Counted from the stretch's first letter, positions 36,005 to 46,040 are shown. The stretch: DNA of 64,000 bases from Sphingobacteriaceae bacterium DW12 (GCA_000783305.1 JROE01000007.1:62001-126000), one strand, 5' to 3'. Numbers and translations: made by a program. Notes: generated from the sequence alone by a model not told the origin.

Positions 36005-38360
36005 TAGTTGTTTCTTTTATCTCAACTTCTTTAGATTCTTGCTCCGACTTTTCTACAATGGTCTCAGGTGGATCCTTTTTAGTGGGCTCCATCTTAGGCT
36101 TGTTTTCCATTTTAATATCAGAATTTTCTGTATCTGGTGGTAGAGACTTGTCTGATGCTTCATCTGTTGGGATAGCCGCCGGAGCAGTCGAGTCTTTTGG
36201 AAGCTCCCGTTTACGGTTGAGGAGATCTTCCTTGGATTTTGGTCTATCTTCTGGTCTCCAGATAAATCCAGGTAAGATTTCGTTCTCATTCGTAATCATA
36301 CTGAGTGGATACACTTTTCCATCGACCTTACGAATCGAGACATAGTCTTTTATCTTTCGATTTTCCATGATGATTTTAATCCGACTGCTTCGGTCATGGA
36401 ACATTTCGCTGATTATTTTTTTCTCTTCGTTAACGACAAAAATCATATTCTCGGCATTGCCATCTACAAATAAACGTTCCAAGCTGTTGCCCTTAAAAAA
36501 TCCGGTAATTTTGCGTCCTTTAAGTTGATTAAATTTTATGGTGTCTAGGACAGCATTAACCATGAATGCATTATTAACCAATAACGTGTTGTCCAAGCGT
36601 TGATTTTTGATTTGGAGATAAAGCGTATCTGCAGAAATCTGTGAACCTTCGGCCCACATCATTGGACGTCCCATAAACCTGAACATAGAATCTGCCATGC
36701 CATAGTACAAAGAGTCTGCTACTGCCTGTACGTCAGATTTAAACATGCGAACGTTGTAATGGGCCTTAATAATCCGCGTCTTAGCCGTATCCAAGTAGGC
36801 GCTATCTTTAGGCGTTAGGAGCTTTATCGAATCTATGGCTTGCGCAGATTCCAGTGCTTTGTTAATGAGACTGTCACTCTCGTTGCCTTTTGGTAGAACC
36901 GTTTTTTGCCGCAATATGCTGTCAGCAGCCAACGTTTTACCAATCAATATTTTATTTGGATCGCCAGTTTCTTGTTTCGTGATTGGCGTTTTCTTGATCA
37001 CGGCAATTTTTTCTTTAACCTTGTCCCGATCGACCTTTTTAAGCGTGGACTTTCCTTCTAAAATTGTCTTCGCGGAATCGGTTTGTACACTATCTACTAG
37101 AGAGTCTAGCTCGTTGTTAACGGTAAGGCTATCTGTAAAATTTTCTTCATCGCCGTAGTCCTCTTCCTTGACTTCCTCGATAAGTCCGCCATTTCGATCT
37201 AATTTGAAATCGAGTGCTTTATAGTCTTTTAGCAAAATCACTTTGGAAAATAATGTGTCAGCCGTCATATAGGCCGAATCAACTTGTGGTTCGGGAGGAG
37301 GGACATGTAATGAGTCCGTTTGGACGGAGTCCTTCGTAGAGATTACTTTGGCAGTGTCGGGGGGCGGAGTGACCGCAGGAGCTACATCTTTCTGTTTCTT
37401 GATTTTGCTTTTTTCCGTAATATCTGGTTTGGAGACAGGAGCCGTTTCCGCCGAGTCTTGCTGTGTTGAATCACTTTTGATGACCATGGTCACCAATGGT
37501 TTGTCCGTCATCGTGATGGATTCGTCAGCCTGTCTATAGAGTCCGTATCCGCCGTAGGCATAAAACTTATCGAGGGTGTCGATAAAGACAACGTTTCGAT
37601 AGGCCTTACCCTCTCCTGTAGCTCGGTCGTAGTATAGGCTATCTCCTTTTAGGAATTTGGAGCCTTCGGTATAGAGATTGTTCTTTGAAAATTTCGCAAT
37701 TCCTGTGGCAGTGCCGTAGTTTCCTTTTTCTGTATATAAATTCTCTCCCTTGTTTCCTTTAATATTTGTAGGGCCGAAGAAATAGGTCACTCGCTCTGCC
37801 GAATTGTACTTCATGGTGTCTGTATATATCTTGACATCAGGTGTTCGTACCACCACTTTATTGCGGAAGTAAGCATCTTGGGTAGTCTCGAAGTAGTAGG
37901 CATTTTTGGAGGTGATGGTATCTCCTTTACTGACAATACGACCTCCCGTCGTATAAGTTCCAACTTTACTTCTCATGTTGTACGTCAAGAAATTGGTCGT
38001 CAATACCGAGTTGTTGTCTACCATCTTTACATTGCGCGTAAGCGTGGCGAGTTGGATGGCTGCATCATAATGTAATTTGTCTGCATATATCACTGTACCA
38101 TTCGGTTGTGTGATAACGACATTGGAAAATGCTTCAAAAAACTGCCTGCCAATGTCGTCTTTATAAAGATAGCCGCTATCGGCTGAGAGGGTACTACCTT
38201 TGTGCTCGAATACTGGTCTATAATAAACTGAACGGTCTGTCTTTGGTTCTATACGCATGCTCGATGACGATACCAATTTTAGCTCATCTCCGGTTGGTTG
38301 CTGGGCAAGCAATGGAGAAATGAACAACAGAGTCAGGATAAGTAGCAAATGATGTTTCAC
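36000..38360 (-). CDS. OstA-like LPS-transport protein
   Basis: A 786-residue periplasmic protein. A signal peptide (MKHHLLLILTLLFISPLLAQ) is followed by OstA/LptA-type repeats (SADSGYLYKDDIGRQFFEAF; VIYADKLHYDA; IYTDTMKYNSAERV). A long low-complexity stretch rich in P, T, S, K and D follows (about 310-500), then a second OstA-like region and a charged tail (EATK-rich). It probably forms the LptA-like bridge for LPS. I use a GTG at 38360 because the TTG at 38378 lies inside the -7 box TATTTTTG (38373-38366). The message is likely leaderless. Confidence 0.82.
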   Translation of the reverse strand: MKHHLLLILTLLFISPLLAQQPTGDELKLVSSSSMRIEPKTDRSVYYRPVFEHKGSTLSADSGYLYKDDIGRQFFEAFSNVVITQPNGTVIYADKLHYDAAIQLATLTRNVKMVDNNSVLTTNFLTYNMRSKVGTYTTGGRIVSKGDTITSKNAYYFETTQDAYFRNKVVVRTPDVKIYTDTMKYNSAERVTYFFGPTNIKGNKGENLYTEKGNYGTATGIAKFSKNNLYTEGSKFLKGDSLYYDRATGEGKAYRNVVFIDTLDKFYAYGGYGLYRQADESITMTDKPLVTMVIKSDSTQQDSAETAPVSKPDITEKSKIKKQKDVAPAVTPPPDTAKVISTKDSVQTDSLHVPPPEPQVDSAYMTADTLFSKVILLKDYKALDFKLDRNGGLIEEVKEEDYGDEENFTDSLTVNNELDSLVDSVQTDSAKTILEGKSTLKKVDRDKVKEKIAVIKKTPITKQETGDPNKILIGKTLAADSILRQKTVLPKGNESDSLINKALESAQAIDSIKLLTPKDSAYLDTAKTRIIKAHYNVRMFKSDVQAVADSLYYGMADSMFRFMGRPMMWAEGSQISADTLYLQIKNQRLDNTLLVNNAFMVNAVLDTIKFNQLKGRKITGFFKGNSLERLFVDGNAENMIFVVNEEKKIISEMFHDRSSRIKIIMENRKIKDYVSIRKVDGKVYPLSMITNENEILPGFIWRPEDRPKSKEDLLNRKRELPKDSTAPAAIPTDEASDKSLPPDTENSDIKMENKPKMEPTKKDPPETIVEKSEQESKEVEIKETTK

Positions 38361-38365
38361 GAGAG

Positions 38366-38373
38366 CAAAAATA
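38366..38373 (-). promoter_or_regulatory. -7 box TATTTTTG for the OstA-like gene
   Basis: A perfect TAnnTTTG match, 5 bases before the GTG at 38360. It decides the start codon, since the upstream TTG would fall within the promoter. Confidence 0.6.
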
Positions 38374-38549
38374 TGCAAATAAAGTGCAAAATGATGTTAA
38401 AGGATAAATTTTCGTTGCAAAGTAGGCTTTGCCTGAATTATCCTTAACTTTGGTCGTATGGCTAGGCCATTGAGGTGGCAACTAAATCAGTGTAGAAGAG
38501 GGGATATCTAGTAGCTTAAGGTCCTGAAAGCCATTAAAACAAAGAGAAT

Positions 38550-39899
38550 ATGTTACATATGAATGTGCTGGAAAGATTTAAAGCATACGTCTATCACAAC
38601 AATTTATTTCAAATCGATGATCGTGTATTGCTTGCGGTGAGCGGGGGCAAAGACTCTATGTTAATGGTTAAGCTTTTCATTGATGCTGGTATTGATATCA
38701 TTATTGCACATTGCAATTTTTCACTTCGTGGAGAAGAGTCTGATAAAGACGAGACACTTGTGGCTACATTTGCTGAACAGTATGCTATTCCATTTTTTTC
38801 GAAACAGTTCGATACGATTGGTTATGCAGAGCTCCACAAGATATCGATTCAGATGGCAGCACGTGACATTCGTTATGATTGGTTCGAAAAGCTTCGAAGT
38901 GAACACGCTTGCCGATGTATCGCAATTGCACAGCATAAAAACGATCACATAGAGACTGTTCTATTGAATATAGTGAGAGGAACTGGACTCGCAGGACTTC
39001 AAGGTATTCAAGCAAAGCGGGGTGCAATCATTCGTCCGCTATTATTTTTGGATGCGAAAGAGATCACACGTTTTATTGTGGAGCTCGGTGTTCCATACAG
39101 AGACGACCAATCTAACTTCTCTACAAAATATGCGCGAAACAAGATTCGGTTGGACGTAGTGCCGCGCTTGGAAGAAATAAACCCCGAATTTGTCAAAGGT
39201 TTATGTCAGAGTGTCGTTCATTTCAGTGATGCATATACGCTGCTGAAGCAGTTTGTGGACCCTATTAGAGAGGCATTGTTTAAAAACAGGGATGTAAAGA
39301 ATGAGATTGTAATCCGAAAGGAGGAATTACAACCTCATTTAAAAAATATCCCTTTACTGTATGCTCTTTTTGAACCGTATCATTTTCAAAAGAATGTATT
39401 AATGGATTTGGTGAATAGTTGGTCTAATGAAAATGGTCGCATCTTTGAGTCTACGACGCATCATATTTTAGTAGACCGAAGTGCTTTGATTTTACGTCCA
39501 ATACAATCTATACAGGAAGAGCAAAATGATATTACATGGATTGCTGAAGGAGATACGGAGATTTGTTGGAATGACATGCGTTTTCAAGCTCTTTATTCTG
39601 AAATACCTACGATCTCCTTTAATCGAAATGTGGCTTGCATAGATAGGGAGAAGATAATATTTCCACTGCAGATTAGGTCATGGCAGGAGGGAGATGTCTT
39701 TTATCCGATAGGAATGCGTGGGAAGAAAAAAATTAGCGATTATTTTATCCAGCAGAAAATTAATTTGTTTGATAAGGCGCGAGTACCCATTTTGATCGAT
39801 GGTAGTGGTGAGGTCATCTGGATTGCGAACTATAGATTGGACAATCGTTTTAAGATTACTGACAATACAAAAAAAGTGCTTACTTTAGTCTGTGAATAA
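38550..39899 (+). CDS. tilS: tRNA(Ile)-lysidine synthase
   Basis: A 449-residue N-type ATP pyrophosphatase with the PP-loop LAVSGGKDSMLM near residue 30 and the family motifs IAHCNFSLRGEESDKDE and AIAQHKNDHIETVLLNIVRGTGL. The middle linker and C-terminal domain (SWQEGDVFYPIGMRGKKKISDYFIQQKI) are present. It converts C34 to lysidine in the AUA-reading tRNA and is essential. A second ATG, three codons in (38559), is an equally good start. Confidence 0.95.
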   Translation: MLHMNVLERFKAYVYHNNLFQIDDRVLLAVSGGKDSMLMVKLFIDAGIDIIIAHCNFSLRGEESDKDETLVATFAEQYAIPFFSKQFDTIGYAELHKISIQMAARDIRYDWFEKLRSEHACRCIAIAQHKNDHIETVLLNIVRGTGLAGLQGIQAKRGAIIRPLLFLDAKEITRFIVELGVPYRDDQSNFSTKYARNKIRLDVVPRLEEINPEFVKGLCQSVVHFSDAYTLLKQFVDPIREALFKNRDVKNEIVIRKEELQPHLKNIPLLYALFEPYHFQKNVLMDLVNSWSNENGRIFESTTHHILVDRSALILRPIQSIQEEQNDITWIAEGDTEICWNDMRFQALYSEIPTISFNRNVACIDREKIIFPLQIRSWQEGDVFYPIGMRGKKKISDYFIQQKINLFDKARVPILIDGSGEVIWIANYRLDNRFKITDNTKKVLTLVCE

Positions 39900-39904
39900 T
39901 AATT

Positions 39905-40396
39905 ATGGGAGAAAATAATTTATTTGTCGAAAATCAATATTTGGGCCGGGATAAAACTTGGATTAGCGTACGTTTGATTCTAGCGTTGTTCTGTTTTGTT
40001 GCCTATTACCTTAACTTGGATCATTTGGCCTCTCGCCAATTGTTTTTTATAGTAGGGGCAGCTGTTATATTGATTTCTATATTGATGATGTACATGCTGC
40101 ACTATCGGACTACTGTGACAGATAACTATATCAGTATAAGTGGGCTATGGACCACCCGTCTCGTTAAAATCGATTTGAATAGCATTGCTCAAGTAGAGAA
40201 GAAGAAGTATAGTACCTTTATTTTCAATAATCCGGTTTACAACCTTCATAAAAATGGCAAAATAAGATTCTATTCAGGAGGCAACGATGCTGTTTGGGTG
40301 ACAGATAAAGAAGGGCTGATTTATGTAATAGGCACCCATAAACAAGAAGAGTTGTTCAAGGCGATAGAAAAAGCACGACGTAATAACAAAGCTTAA
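39905..40396 (+). CDS. Two-helix membrane protein with a PH-like domain
   Basis: A 163-residue protein with two hydrophobic helices (about 21-38 and 45-67), followed by a beta-rich region (TTVTDNYISISGLWTTRLVKIDLNSIAQVEKKKYSTF...) like the bPH/YdbT domain. It follows tilS by 5 bases, so it shares its transcript. No enzymatic motif. Function unknown. Confidence 0.75.
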   Translation: MGENNLFVENQYLGRDKTWISVRLILALFCFVAYYLNLDHLASRQLFFIVGAAVILISILMMYMLHYRTTVTDNYISISGLWTTRLVKIDLNSIAQVEKKKYSTFIFNNPVYNLHKNGKIRFYSGGNDAVWVTDKEGLIYVIGTHKQEELFKAIEKARRNNKA

Positions 40397-40553
40397 AATT
40401 TTGTTAATTGATTTTTATCTGACAAAATCATTCCCTTTGACACTCCATTATTTATTAAATTTGGAAACGTACATGGCCATTCGACAACTTTTTATTTAAC
40501 GAGTGCATTGTTAAGAAGGCCGTTTTTGATTATAAAAAATATTTAGAATAATT

Positions 40554-40847
40554 ATGGGTCCATTATTGAAATTCTTATTAATAGCTTTTGCTGTTTACTT
40601 CATAGTTAGATTTCTTTTTAGGCTTATTTTACCATTCGCCATGCGTAAGACGGCGGAGCGTATTATGAAAAAAGCTCAACAATCTCAATATACCACTGGC
40701 GGAAACCCTTTTGAATATCGTGAATATCAACAAAATCCCCAAGAGGAGGGTAAAGTGCGTATAGAGGTCAATCCAACGAAAGAGACCAAATCCAAATCCG
40801 GTACGTCCACTGCTGGTGAGTTCGTGGATTTTGAAGAGATTAAATAG
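40554..40847 (+). CDS. DUF4834-family protein
   Basis: A 97-residue protein with one N-terminal membrane helix (about 5-27), a basic amphipathic segment (RKTAERIMKKAQQ) and a polar tail ending EFVDFEEIK, a conserved end in this Bacteroidota family. No known function. It lies 37 bases before recF, but recF has its own promoter. Confidence 0.75.
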   Translation: MGPLLKFLLIAFAVYFIVRFLFRLILPFAMRKTAERIMKKAQQSQYTTGGNPFEYREYQQNPQEEGKVRIEVNPTKETKSKSGTSTAGEFVDFEEIK

Positions 40848-40870
40848 GCGACTCTCCTAGCAGAAAAGCT

Positions 40871-40878
40871 TATCTTTG
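40871..40878 (+). promoter_or_regulatory. -7 box TATCTTTG ahead of recF
   Basis: A perfect TAnnTTTG match whose last base is 6 bases before the ATG at 40885. It overlaps the alternative TTG start at 40876, which is therefore unlikely. Confidence 0.6.
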
Positions 40879-40884
40879 TGCTGT

Positions 40885-41988
40885 ATGTGGCTTAAACAAT
40901 TATCTGTTTTAAATTTCAAGAATTATACCGAGTCTGCGCTGGAATTTCTGCCAGAAGTCAATGCCTTTGCGGGTGACAATGGAGCTGGGAAGACTAACTT
41001 GTTGGATGCCATACATTACCTGTCATTATGTAAGAGCTATTTTAACCCTGTAGATTCCCAGCATATTAAACAAGGCTTCGATTGGTTTATGGTACAGGGT
41101 TCATTTGAGATGGACGAGCGTACTGATTTGATATCATGTAGTCTAAAGAAAAATCAGAAAAAGCAATTTAAGCGAAATAAAAAAGATTATCCCAGGCTTG
41201 CGGACCATATAGGTCAGTTTCCGTTAGTTATGATCTCTCCTAATGACAGTGTAATCGTCACCGATGGAAGTGAAGAGCGACGGAAGTTTATGGATAATGT
41301 CATATCCCAGACAGATAGTCACTATCTGGATAAACTTATCACCTACAATAAAATACTACTTCAACGAAATTCGTTATTGAAACAGGCCCGAGAAAGGGGC
41401 CAATTGGATCTCGGGTTAATAGATGTACTCAATCTACAATTAGTAGAGGTCGGTGAGCTTGTATTTCATAAACGAAGACAATTCATGGAGGCTTTTTTGC
41501 CTGAATTTGAAAAGCACTATCATTTTCTGACAGACAGCGCTGAACAAGTGTCTTTAGCGTATGATTCGCCATTGTTGAGCCATAGCTTTCTTGATTTATT
41601 GGACAAGAATCTCGATCGTGATCGTGCATTAGAACGGACATCTCAAGGTATCCACAAAGATGACCTTCACTTTACGATACACCAAAGCATGTCCTTGAAG
41701 AAGTTTGGGTCACAAGGACAGCAAAAGTCTTTTTTGATTGCCTTGAAATTAGCGCAGTACAGTTTTCTTCAAGCTAGAAAGGGCTTCAAACCGCTGTTGC
41801 TGCTAGACGATATATTTGATAAGCTTGATGAGAGGAGAACACACAAATTAATGCAAATGGTCTCGCAAGATGATTTTGGTCAGATTTTTCTGACAGATAC
41901 GGACTCGGATCGTTTGCAAAGAATTTTTGAGGAAATCGAACAACCAATCCGTATCTTTGATATCAAAGAAGGAGCTATTCATGTATAA
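40885..41988 (+). CDS. recF: DNA replication and repair protein RecF
   Basis: A 367-residue SMC-like ATPase. Walker A is AGDNGAGKTNLLDAI, the signature KKFGSQGQQKSFLIALKLAQ and Walker B PLLLLDDIFDKLD. RecF, with RecO and RecR, loads RecA at single-strand gaps. I start at the ATG 40885 (MWLKQLSVLNFKNY), which matches family members. The stop overlaps the DUF721 start by 8 bases. Confidence 0.95.
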   Translation: MWLKQLSVLNFKNYTESALEFLPEVNAFAGDNGAGKTNLLDAIHYLSLCKSYFNPVDSQHIKQGFDWFMVQGSFEMDERTDLISCSLKKNQKKQFKRNKKDYPRLADHIGQFPLVMISPNDSVIVTDGSEERRKFMDNVISQTDSHYLDKLITYNKILLQRNSLLKQARERGQLDLGLIDVLNLQLVEVGELVFHKRRQFMEAFLPEFEKHYHFLTDSAEQVSLAYDSPLLSHSFLDLLDKNLDRDRALERTSQGIHKDDLHFTIHQSMSLKKFGSQGQQKSFLIALKLAQYSFLQARKGFKPLLLLDDIFDKLDERRTHKLMQMVSQDDFGQIFLTDTDSDRLQRIFEEIEQPIRIFDIKEGAIHV

Positions 41989-42295
41989 GAAAAAGGCGGA
42001 CGAATATCATACTAAGGACGACGTAAGTATTAAATTGGCAATCGAAAAGTGGGTTGATACGTATCGTTTACGTCGAAAATTTGATGAATCCTCTATTGTG
42101 AATGCTTGGCCTGAAATTATTGGTAAAGCAATCGCCAATCGTACCCAAAAGATATACATCAAAGATAAAAAGATGTATGTCAAAGTCGAATCTGCTGTAA
42201 TCAAAAATGAGTTGGCGCTTATGCGTCGCCAGATTATTGGTCGGATCAATGAATTTGTGGGGCAGGTTGTTGTTGAGGAGTTGGTTATCCTCTAA
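41981..42295 (+). CDS. DUF721/DciA-like protein
   Basis: A 104-residue protein with the DUF721 core: WVDTYRLRRKFDESSIVNAWPEIIGKAIANRTQKIYIKDKKMYVKVESAVIKNELALMRRQII. The domain is shared with DciA, which loads the replicative helicase in bacteria without DnaC. I use the ATG at 41981; the longer frame (from 41927) overlaps recF by 60 bases. The recF-DUF721 pair suggests a role with the replication machinery. Confidence 0.85.
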   Translation: MYKKKADEYHTKDDVSIKLAIEKWVDTYRLRRKFDESSIVNAWPEIIGKAIANRTQKIYIKDKKMYVKVESAVIKNELALMRRQIIGRINEFVGQVVVEELVIL

Positions 42296-42916
42296 TTATA
42301 AGAACTGTTCCAAATCACCTTTTCCCTCTCTTAGGACTTCAAATCCACCATCCGTAAGGTCGACTACTGTAGAGGCTATATTATCACCATACCCTCCGTC
42401 AATGACAATGTCAACTAGATTCTCATATTTCTCATGAATCAATTCGGGATCCGTTGAGTATTCCAAAATGTCGTCTTCATCACGGATGGATGCCGTCACA
42501 ATTGGGTTGCCAAGTTGCTTGACAATCTCTCTGACAATATTGTTGGCCGGGACCCGTATCCCGACAGTCTTTTTCTTTGAGCTGAGCAGTTTGGGGACTT
42601 GACCACTCGCATTAAAGATAAATGTGAAGGGGCCTGGGAGTGCTTTCTTTAATACTCGGAATACGCTGGTGTCAAACGGTTTGGTGTATTGCGATATATC
42701 TGTTAGGTCATAGCAGATGAAGGATAAATTAGCTTTATCTACTTTAAGCCCACGAATCTCACAGACGCGTTCGATGGCCTTGTGATGTGTAATATCACAG
42801 CCAATTCCATATACCGTGTCAGTAGGGTATATAATTACCCCTCCTTGTTTCAGTACATCAACGACCTGTTGGATGGCCTTCTCGTTTGGATTATTTTCGT
42901 ATATTTTTAATAACAT
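42296..42916 (-). CDS. Threonylcarbamoyl-AMP synthase (Sua5/YrdC/YciO family)
   Basis: A 206-residue YrdC-like protein that binds RNA and nucleotides: GGVIIYPTDTVYGIGCDITHHKAIERVCEIRGLK is the family core and KKTVGIRVPANNIVREIV the following block. It makes the TC-AMP intermediate for t6A37 in tRNA, or is the YciO paralogue. The start is the ATG at 42916; the longer frame (to 43006) contains the asnS terminator. The stop abuts the convergent DUF721 stop. Confidence 0.85.
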   Translation of the reverse strand: MLLKIYENNPNEKAIQQVVDVLKQGGVIIYPTDTVYGIGCDITHHKAIERVCEIRGLKVDKANLSFICYDLTDISQYTKPFDTSVFRVLKKALPGPFTFIFNASGQVPKLLSSKKKTVGIRVPANNIVREIVKQLGNPIVTASIRDEDDILEYSTDPELIHEKYENLVDIVIDGGYGDNIASTVVDLTDGGFEVLREGKGDLEQFL

Positions 42917-42990
42917 TATGTTAGGTTTTAGATCTAAATAAGTTAGACGGTAGTCTACGCATTCCAATCTATGTTTTGTCCATCTACTTA

Positions 42991-43033
42991 AAATAACAAC
43001 AGCCAAAATGATTTGTTTTGGCTGTTGTTATTT
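42991..43033. terminator. Terminator after asnS
   Basis: An 18-base perfect stem (42991-43008 with 43016-43033) and a 7-base loop. It separates asnS from the sua5-like gene, both on the minus strand. Confidence 0.85.
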
Positions 43034-43034
43034 A

Positions 43035-44480
43035 TTAAAATTCGGCGTTTTTCGGTGTTCTCGGGAAAGGAATGACGTCGCGAATATTGGTCATCCCAGT
43101 GGTGAATAACACCAGTCGTTCAAATCCTACACCAAATCCGGAGTGCGTCACTGACCCGTAACGACGTGTATCTAGAAACCAATCCATCTCCTCTGCAGGA
43201 ATCCCTACTTCTTCCATTCTTACCAGTAGCTTTTCTAGATTTTCCTCTCGTTGTGATCCTCCAACCATCTCGCCAATGCCAGGGAATAAAATGTCCATTG
43301 CACGGACAGTATTACGGCCTTGCGCGTCAGGTTCATTTTGCTTCATATAGAAAGATTTAATCTCTCTAGGGTAATCGGTTAATATGACGGGTTTCTTAAA
43401 GTGCTTCTCGACCAAGTAGCGTTCGTGCTCTGACTGCAAGTCAGCTCCCCATTCATCGATCAAATATTTGAATTGTTTCTTTTGATTGGGTTTGCTTCTT
43501 TTTAAGATTTCAATGGCGTCTGTATATTTGACTCTTTCGAAGTCATTATCCAGACAGAATCTTAGTTTTTCAACCAAATCCATCTCCGAGCGCTCCGTAA
43601 CTGGTTTGCCTTTTTCTTCTTCAAGAAGACGATTTTTAAGAAATTCGATTTCTTCAGGGCAGGTATCTAAGGCATACTTGATGACATATTTCAACAAAGA
43701 CTCGGCGAGGTCCATATTATCTTCCAATTCATAAAAAGCCATCTCCGGCTCTATCATCCAAAATTCCGCTAGATGACGTGTCGTGTTGGAGTTCTCTGCT
43801 CGAAAAGTAGGACCGAACGTATAGATGTTGCCAAATGCCATTGCTGCCAATTCACCTTCTAGCTGTCCAGATACCGTTAAGTTTGTAGATTTACCAAAGA
43901 AATCTTCTCTGAAATCGATTTCACCACTTTCGGTGCGTGGCAGGTTGTTGAGGTCAAGAGTGGTCACTCTAAACATTTCACCTGCACCCTCGGCATCGGA
44001 TCCCGTAATAATAGGCGTGTGCATATAGACAAAATCCCTTTCATTAAAAAATTGATGCACAGCAAAAGAAAGGGCATTACGAACTTTAAAGATAGCGTTA
44101 AATGTACCCGTGCGGAAGCGGAGGTGCGCAATTTCTCTTAAAAACTCTAAACTATGTTTCTTGGGTTGTAGTGGGAATTTTTCAGGGTCTGAATCACCGA
44201 TGATGCTCAGCTCATTGACTTTTATTTCTACTTTTTGACCTTTACCTTGCGACTCAATAAGATTTCCCTTCACGCGTACCGCAGCACCAGTGGTGACCCT
44301 CTTTAATAGAGATTCATCCGTATTGGCAAAATCAACAACTGCCTGAATATTATTGATTGTCGACCCGTCATTGATAGCTATAAACTGATTGTTTCGGAAG
44401 GTCCTTACCCATCCTTTGACAACAACCTCTTGCCCAAATTCAGTGGCATTCAATAATTCTTTAATACGTGTGTGTTCCAT
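43035..44480 (-). CDS. asnS: Asparaginyl-tRNA synthetase
   Basis: A 481-residue class IIb synthetase. An N-terminal OB domain ([22 protein letters not shown]) is followed by the catalytic core with motif 2 ([28 protein letters not shown]) and motif 3 ([29 protein letters not shown]). The pattern [26 protein letters not shown] is typical of AsnRS. It charges tRNA(Asn). Leader: see 44501-44557. Confidence 0.96.
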   Translation of the reverse strand: MEHTRIKELLNATEFGQEVVVKGWVRTFRNNQFIAINDGSTINNIQAVVDFANTDESLLKRVTTGAAVRVKGNLIESQGKGQKVEIKVNELSIIGDSDPEKFPLQPKKHSLEFLREIAHLRFRTGTFNAIFKVRNALSFAVHQFFNERDFVYMHTPIITGSDAEGAGEMFRVTTLDLNNLPRTESGEIDFREDFFGKSTNLTVSGQLEGELAAMAFGNIYTFGPTFRAENSNTTRHLAEFWMIEPEMAFYELEDNMDLAESLLKYVIKYALDTCPEEIEFLKNRLLEEEKGKPVTERSEMDLVEKLRFCLDNDFERVKYTDAIEILKRSKPNQKKQFKYLIDEWGADLQSEHERYLVEKHFKKPVILTDYPREIKSFYMKQNEPDAQGRNTVRAMDILFPGIGEMVGGSQREENLEKLLVRMEEVGIPAEEMDWFLDTRRYGSVTHSGFGVGFERLVLFTTGMTNIRDVIPFPRTPKNAEF

Positions 44481-44500
44481 TTTATTGTTAATATTAATAT

Positions 44501-44518
44501 AGGTTCTCTTTTGAACCT
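44501..44518 (-). promoter_or_regulatory. Small hairpin in the asnS leader
   Basis: AGGTTCTCTTTTGAACCT forms a 6-base stem with a 6-base loop (one A-T pair more at each end). It lies between the asnS promoter and its start codon, about 20 bases from the ATG, and could affect translation. Confidence 0.35.
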
Positions 44519-44549
44519 AATCACTTATTTTGATAATCTGTATAGGTCA

Positions 44550-44557
44550 CAAAAATA
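44550..44557 (-). promoter_or_regulatory. -7 box TATTTTTG for asnS
   Basis: A perfect TAnnTTTG match on the minus strand, 69 bases before the asnS ATG. Confidence 0.5.
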
Positions 44558-44799
44558 GTTTATAATTTGTGAAAAACCTCGTTTTATTTCCGCTATAAAA
44601 TAAATTGTAAAAGGTAGAAACCAGTAGTTTCGGAGCTGTTTGTCACTTTTAGAACAGTATCAAGTTATGCGCGTTATGCGTTGAGACTGAGTACTACCTT
44701 CATCAATATAGAATGAAATGGTTCGATGGTCAGGATGGATGTTATCTATATGGATCATCTACAGCTTTGTCCACCAATAATATCACTACATTTCAGAAA

Positions 44800-44827
44800 A
44801 AAGCCTCTGATTTTCGTCAGAGGCTTT
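44800..44827 (-). terminator. Terminator after sucC
   Basis: An 11-base perfect stem (44800-44810 with 44817-44827) with loop TTTTCG, followed on the minus strand by a T-rich run (44799-44795). Confidence 0.85.
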
Positions 44828-44846
44828 CGTATTACTATTAAAAGAA

Positions 44847-46040
44847 TTAACCTTTCAAAACTTTAGTTACTAAGTCTGCTGCTTCTTTCAGTAGGATTGC
44901 AGAGTATACTTTCAATCCTGACTCATCGATTAATTTTTTAGCTTCTTCTGCATTAGTTCCTTGAAGACGAACGATGATCGGAACAGGGATATTACCAATT
45001 TCATGATAAGCGTCGATTACACCCTGTGCCACACGATCACAGCGTACGATACCGCCGAAGATATTAATTAAAATTGCTTTGACGTTAGGGTCTTTTAGGA
45101 TAATGTTGAATCCAGCTTTCACCGTTTCAGCATTGGCAGTACCGCCTACATCTAAGAAATTGGCAGGCTCACCACCTGCGATCTTGATGATATCCATTGT
45201 TGCCATGGCTAGACCAGCTCCATTGACCATACAGCCTACGTTACCGTCTAGTTTTACATAGTTCAAGTTGGATTCTCCAGCTTCAACTTCAGTAGGATCT
45301 TCTTCCGTAACATCACGCATTGCAGCATAGTCAGCATGACGGTAAAGAGCATTTTCATCGATGTCAACTTTCGCATCTACAGCTAGGATTTTGTCATCAG
45401 ATGTTTTTAATACAGGATTGATTTCAAACATAGAAGAGTCTGTAGAATCATATGCTTTATAAAGCGCAGCGATGAATTTAACCATCTCTTTATGAGCACC
45501 ACCAGTTAGGCCTAGGTTAAAAGCGATCTTACGAGCTTGGAAACCTTGGAGCCCCACCTTAGGGTCGATTTCTTCTTTGAAAATCAAGTGAGGGGTTTTC
45601 TCTGCAACTTCTTCAATATCCATCCCTCCTTCTGTCGAGTACATGATGATATTGCGTCCCTTAGCACGGTCAAGTAGTACAGATACGTAAAATTCTTTTG
45701 TCTCGCTAGCTCCTGGATAATAGACGTCTTGTGCTACCAATACTTTGTTTACTTTTTTACCCTCAGGTCCCGTCTGAGGAGTCACTAATTGCATACCGAT
45801 AATATCGGTTGCTCTTTGTTTGACCTCATCAAGGTTTTTAGCCAATTTAACACCGCCACCTTTACCGCGACCACCTGCATGAATCTGAGCCTTAATGACA
45901 ACCCAGTCTGAGTTGTAATCTACTTTCAACTTTTTAGCAGCTTCTACAGCTTGTTCAGGAGTGTCGGCTACAATTCCTTCTTGTACAGTAACACCAAAAC
46001 TTTTTAGTATTTGTTTTCCTTGATATTCGTGAATGTTCAT
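44847..46040 (-). CDS. sucC: Succinyl-CoA synthetase subunit beta
   Basis: A 397-residue ATP-grasp subunit. It starts MNIHEYQGKQILKSFGV, and has VIKAQIHAGGRGKGGGVKLAKN, FEINPVL and GNVGCMVNGAGLAMATMDIIK with GGEPANFLDVGG. It binds the nucleotide and, with SucD, interconverts succinyl-CoA and succinate in the citric acid cycle. sucD is not adjacent. It is a single gene with its own terminator. Confidence 0.96.
   Translation of the reverse strand: MNIHEYQGKQILKSFGVTVQEGIVADTPEQAVEAAKKLKVDYNSDWVVIKAQIHAGGRGKGGGVKLAKNLDEVKQRATDIIGMQLVTPQTGPEGKKVNKVLVAQDVYYPGASETKEFYVSVLLDRAKGRNIIMYSTEGGMDIEEVAEKTPHLIFKEEIDPKVGLQGFQARKIAFNLGLTGGAHKEMVKFIAALYKAYDSTDSSMFEINPVLKTSDDKILAVDAKVDIDENALYRHADYAAMRDVTEEDPTEVEAGESNLNYVKLDGNVGCMVNGAGLAMATMDIIKIAGGEPANFLDVGGTANAETVKAGFNIILKDPNVKAILINIFGGIVRCDRVAQGVIDAYHEIGNIPVPIIVRLQGTNAEEAKKLIDESGLKVYSAILLKEAADLVTKVLKG

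Larger units (their letters stand above)
44481..44846. other. Intergenic region between sucC and asnS
   Basis: 366 bases without a gene. It contains, from asnS outward, a small leader hairpin, the asnS promoter, a GTTATGCGTTGAGACT motif resembling one at 34631, and the sucC terminator. I see nothing else. Confidence 0.6.
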
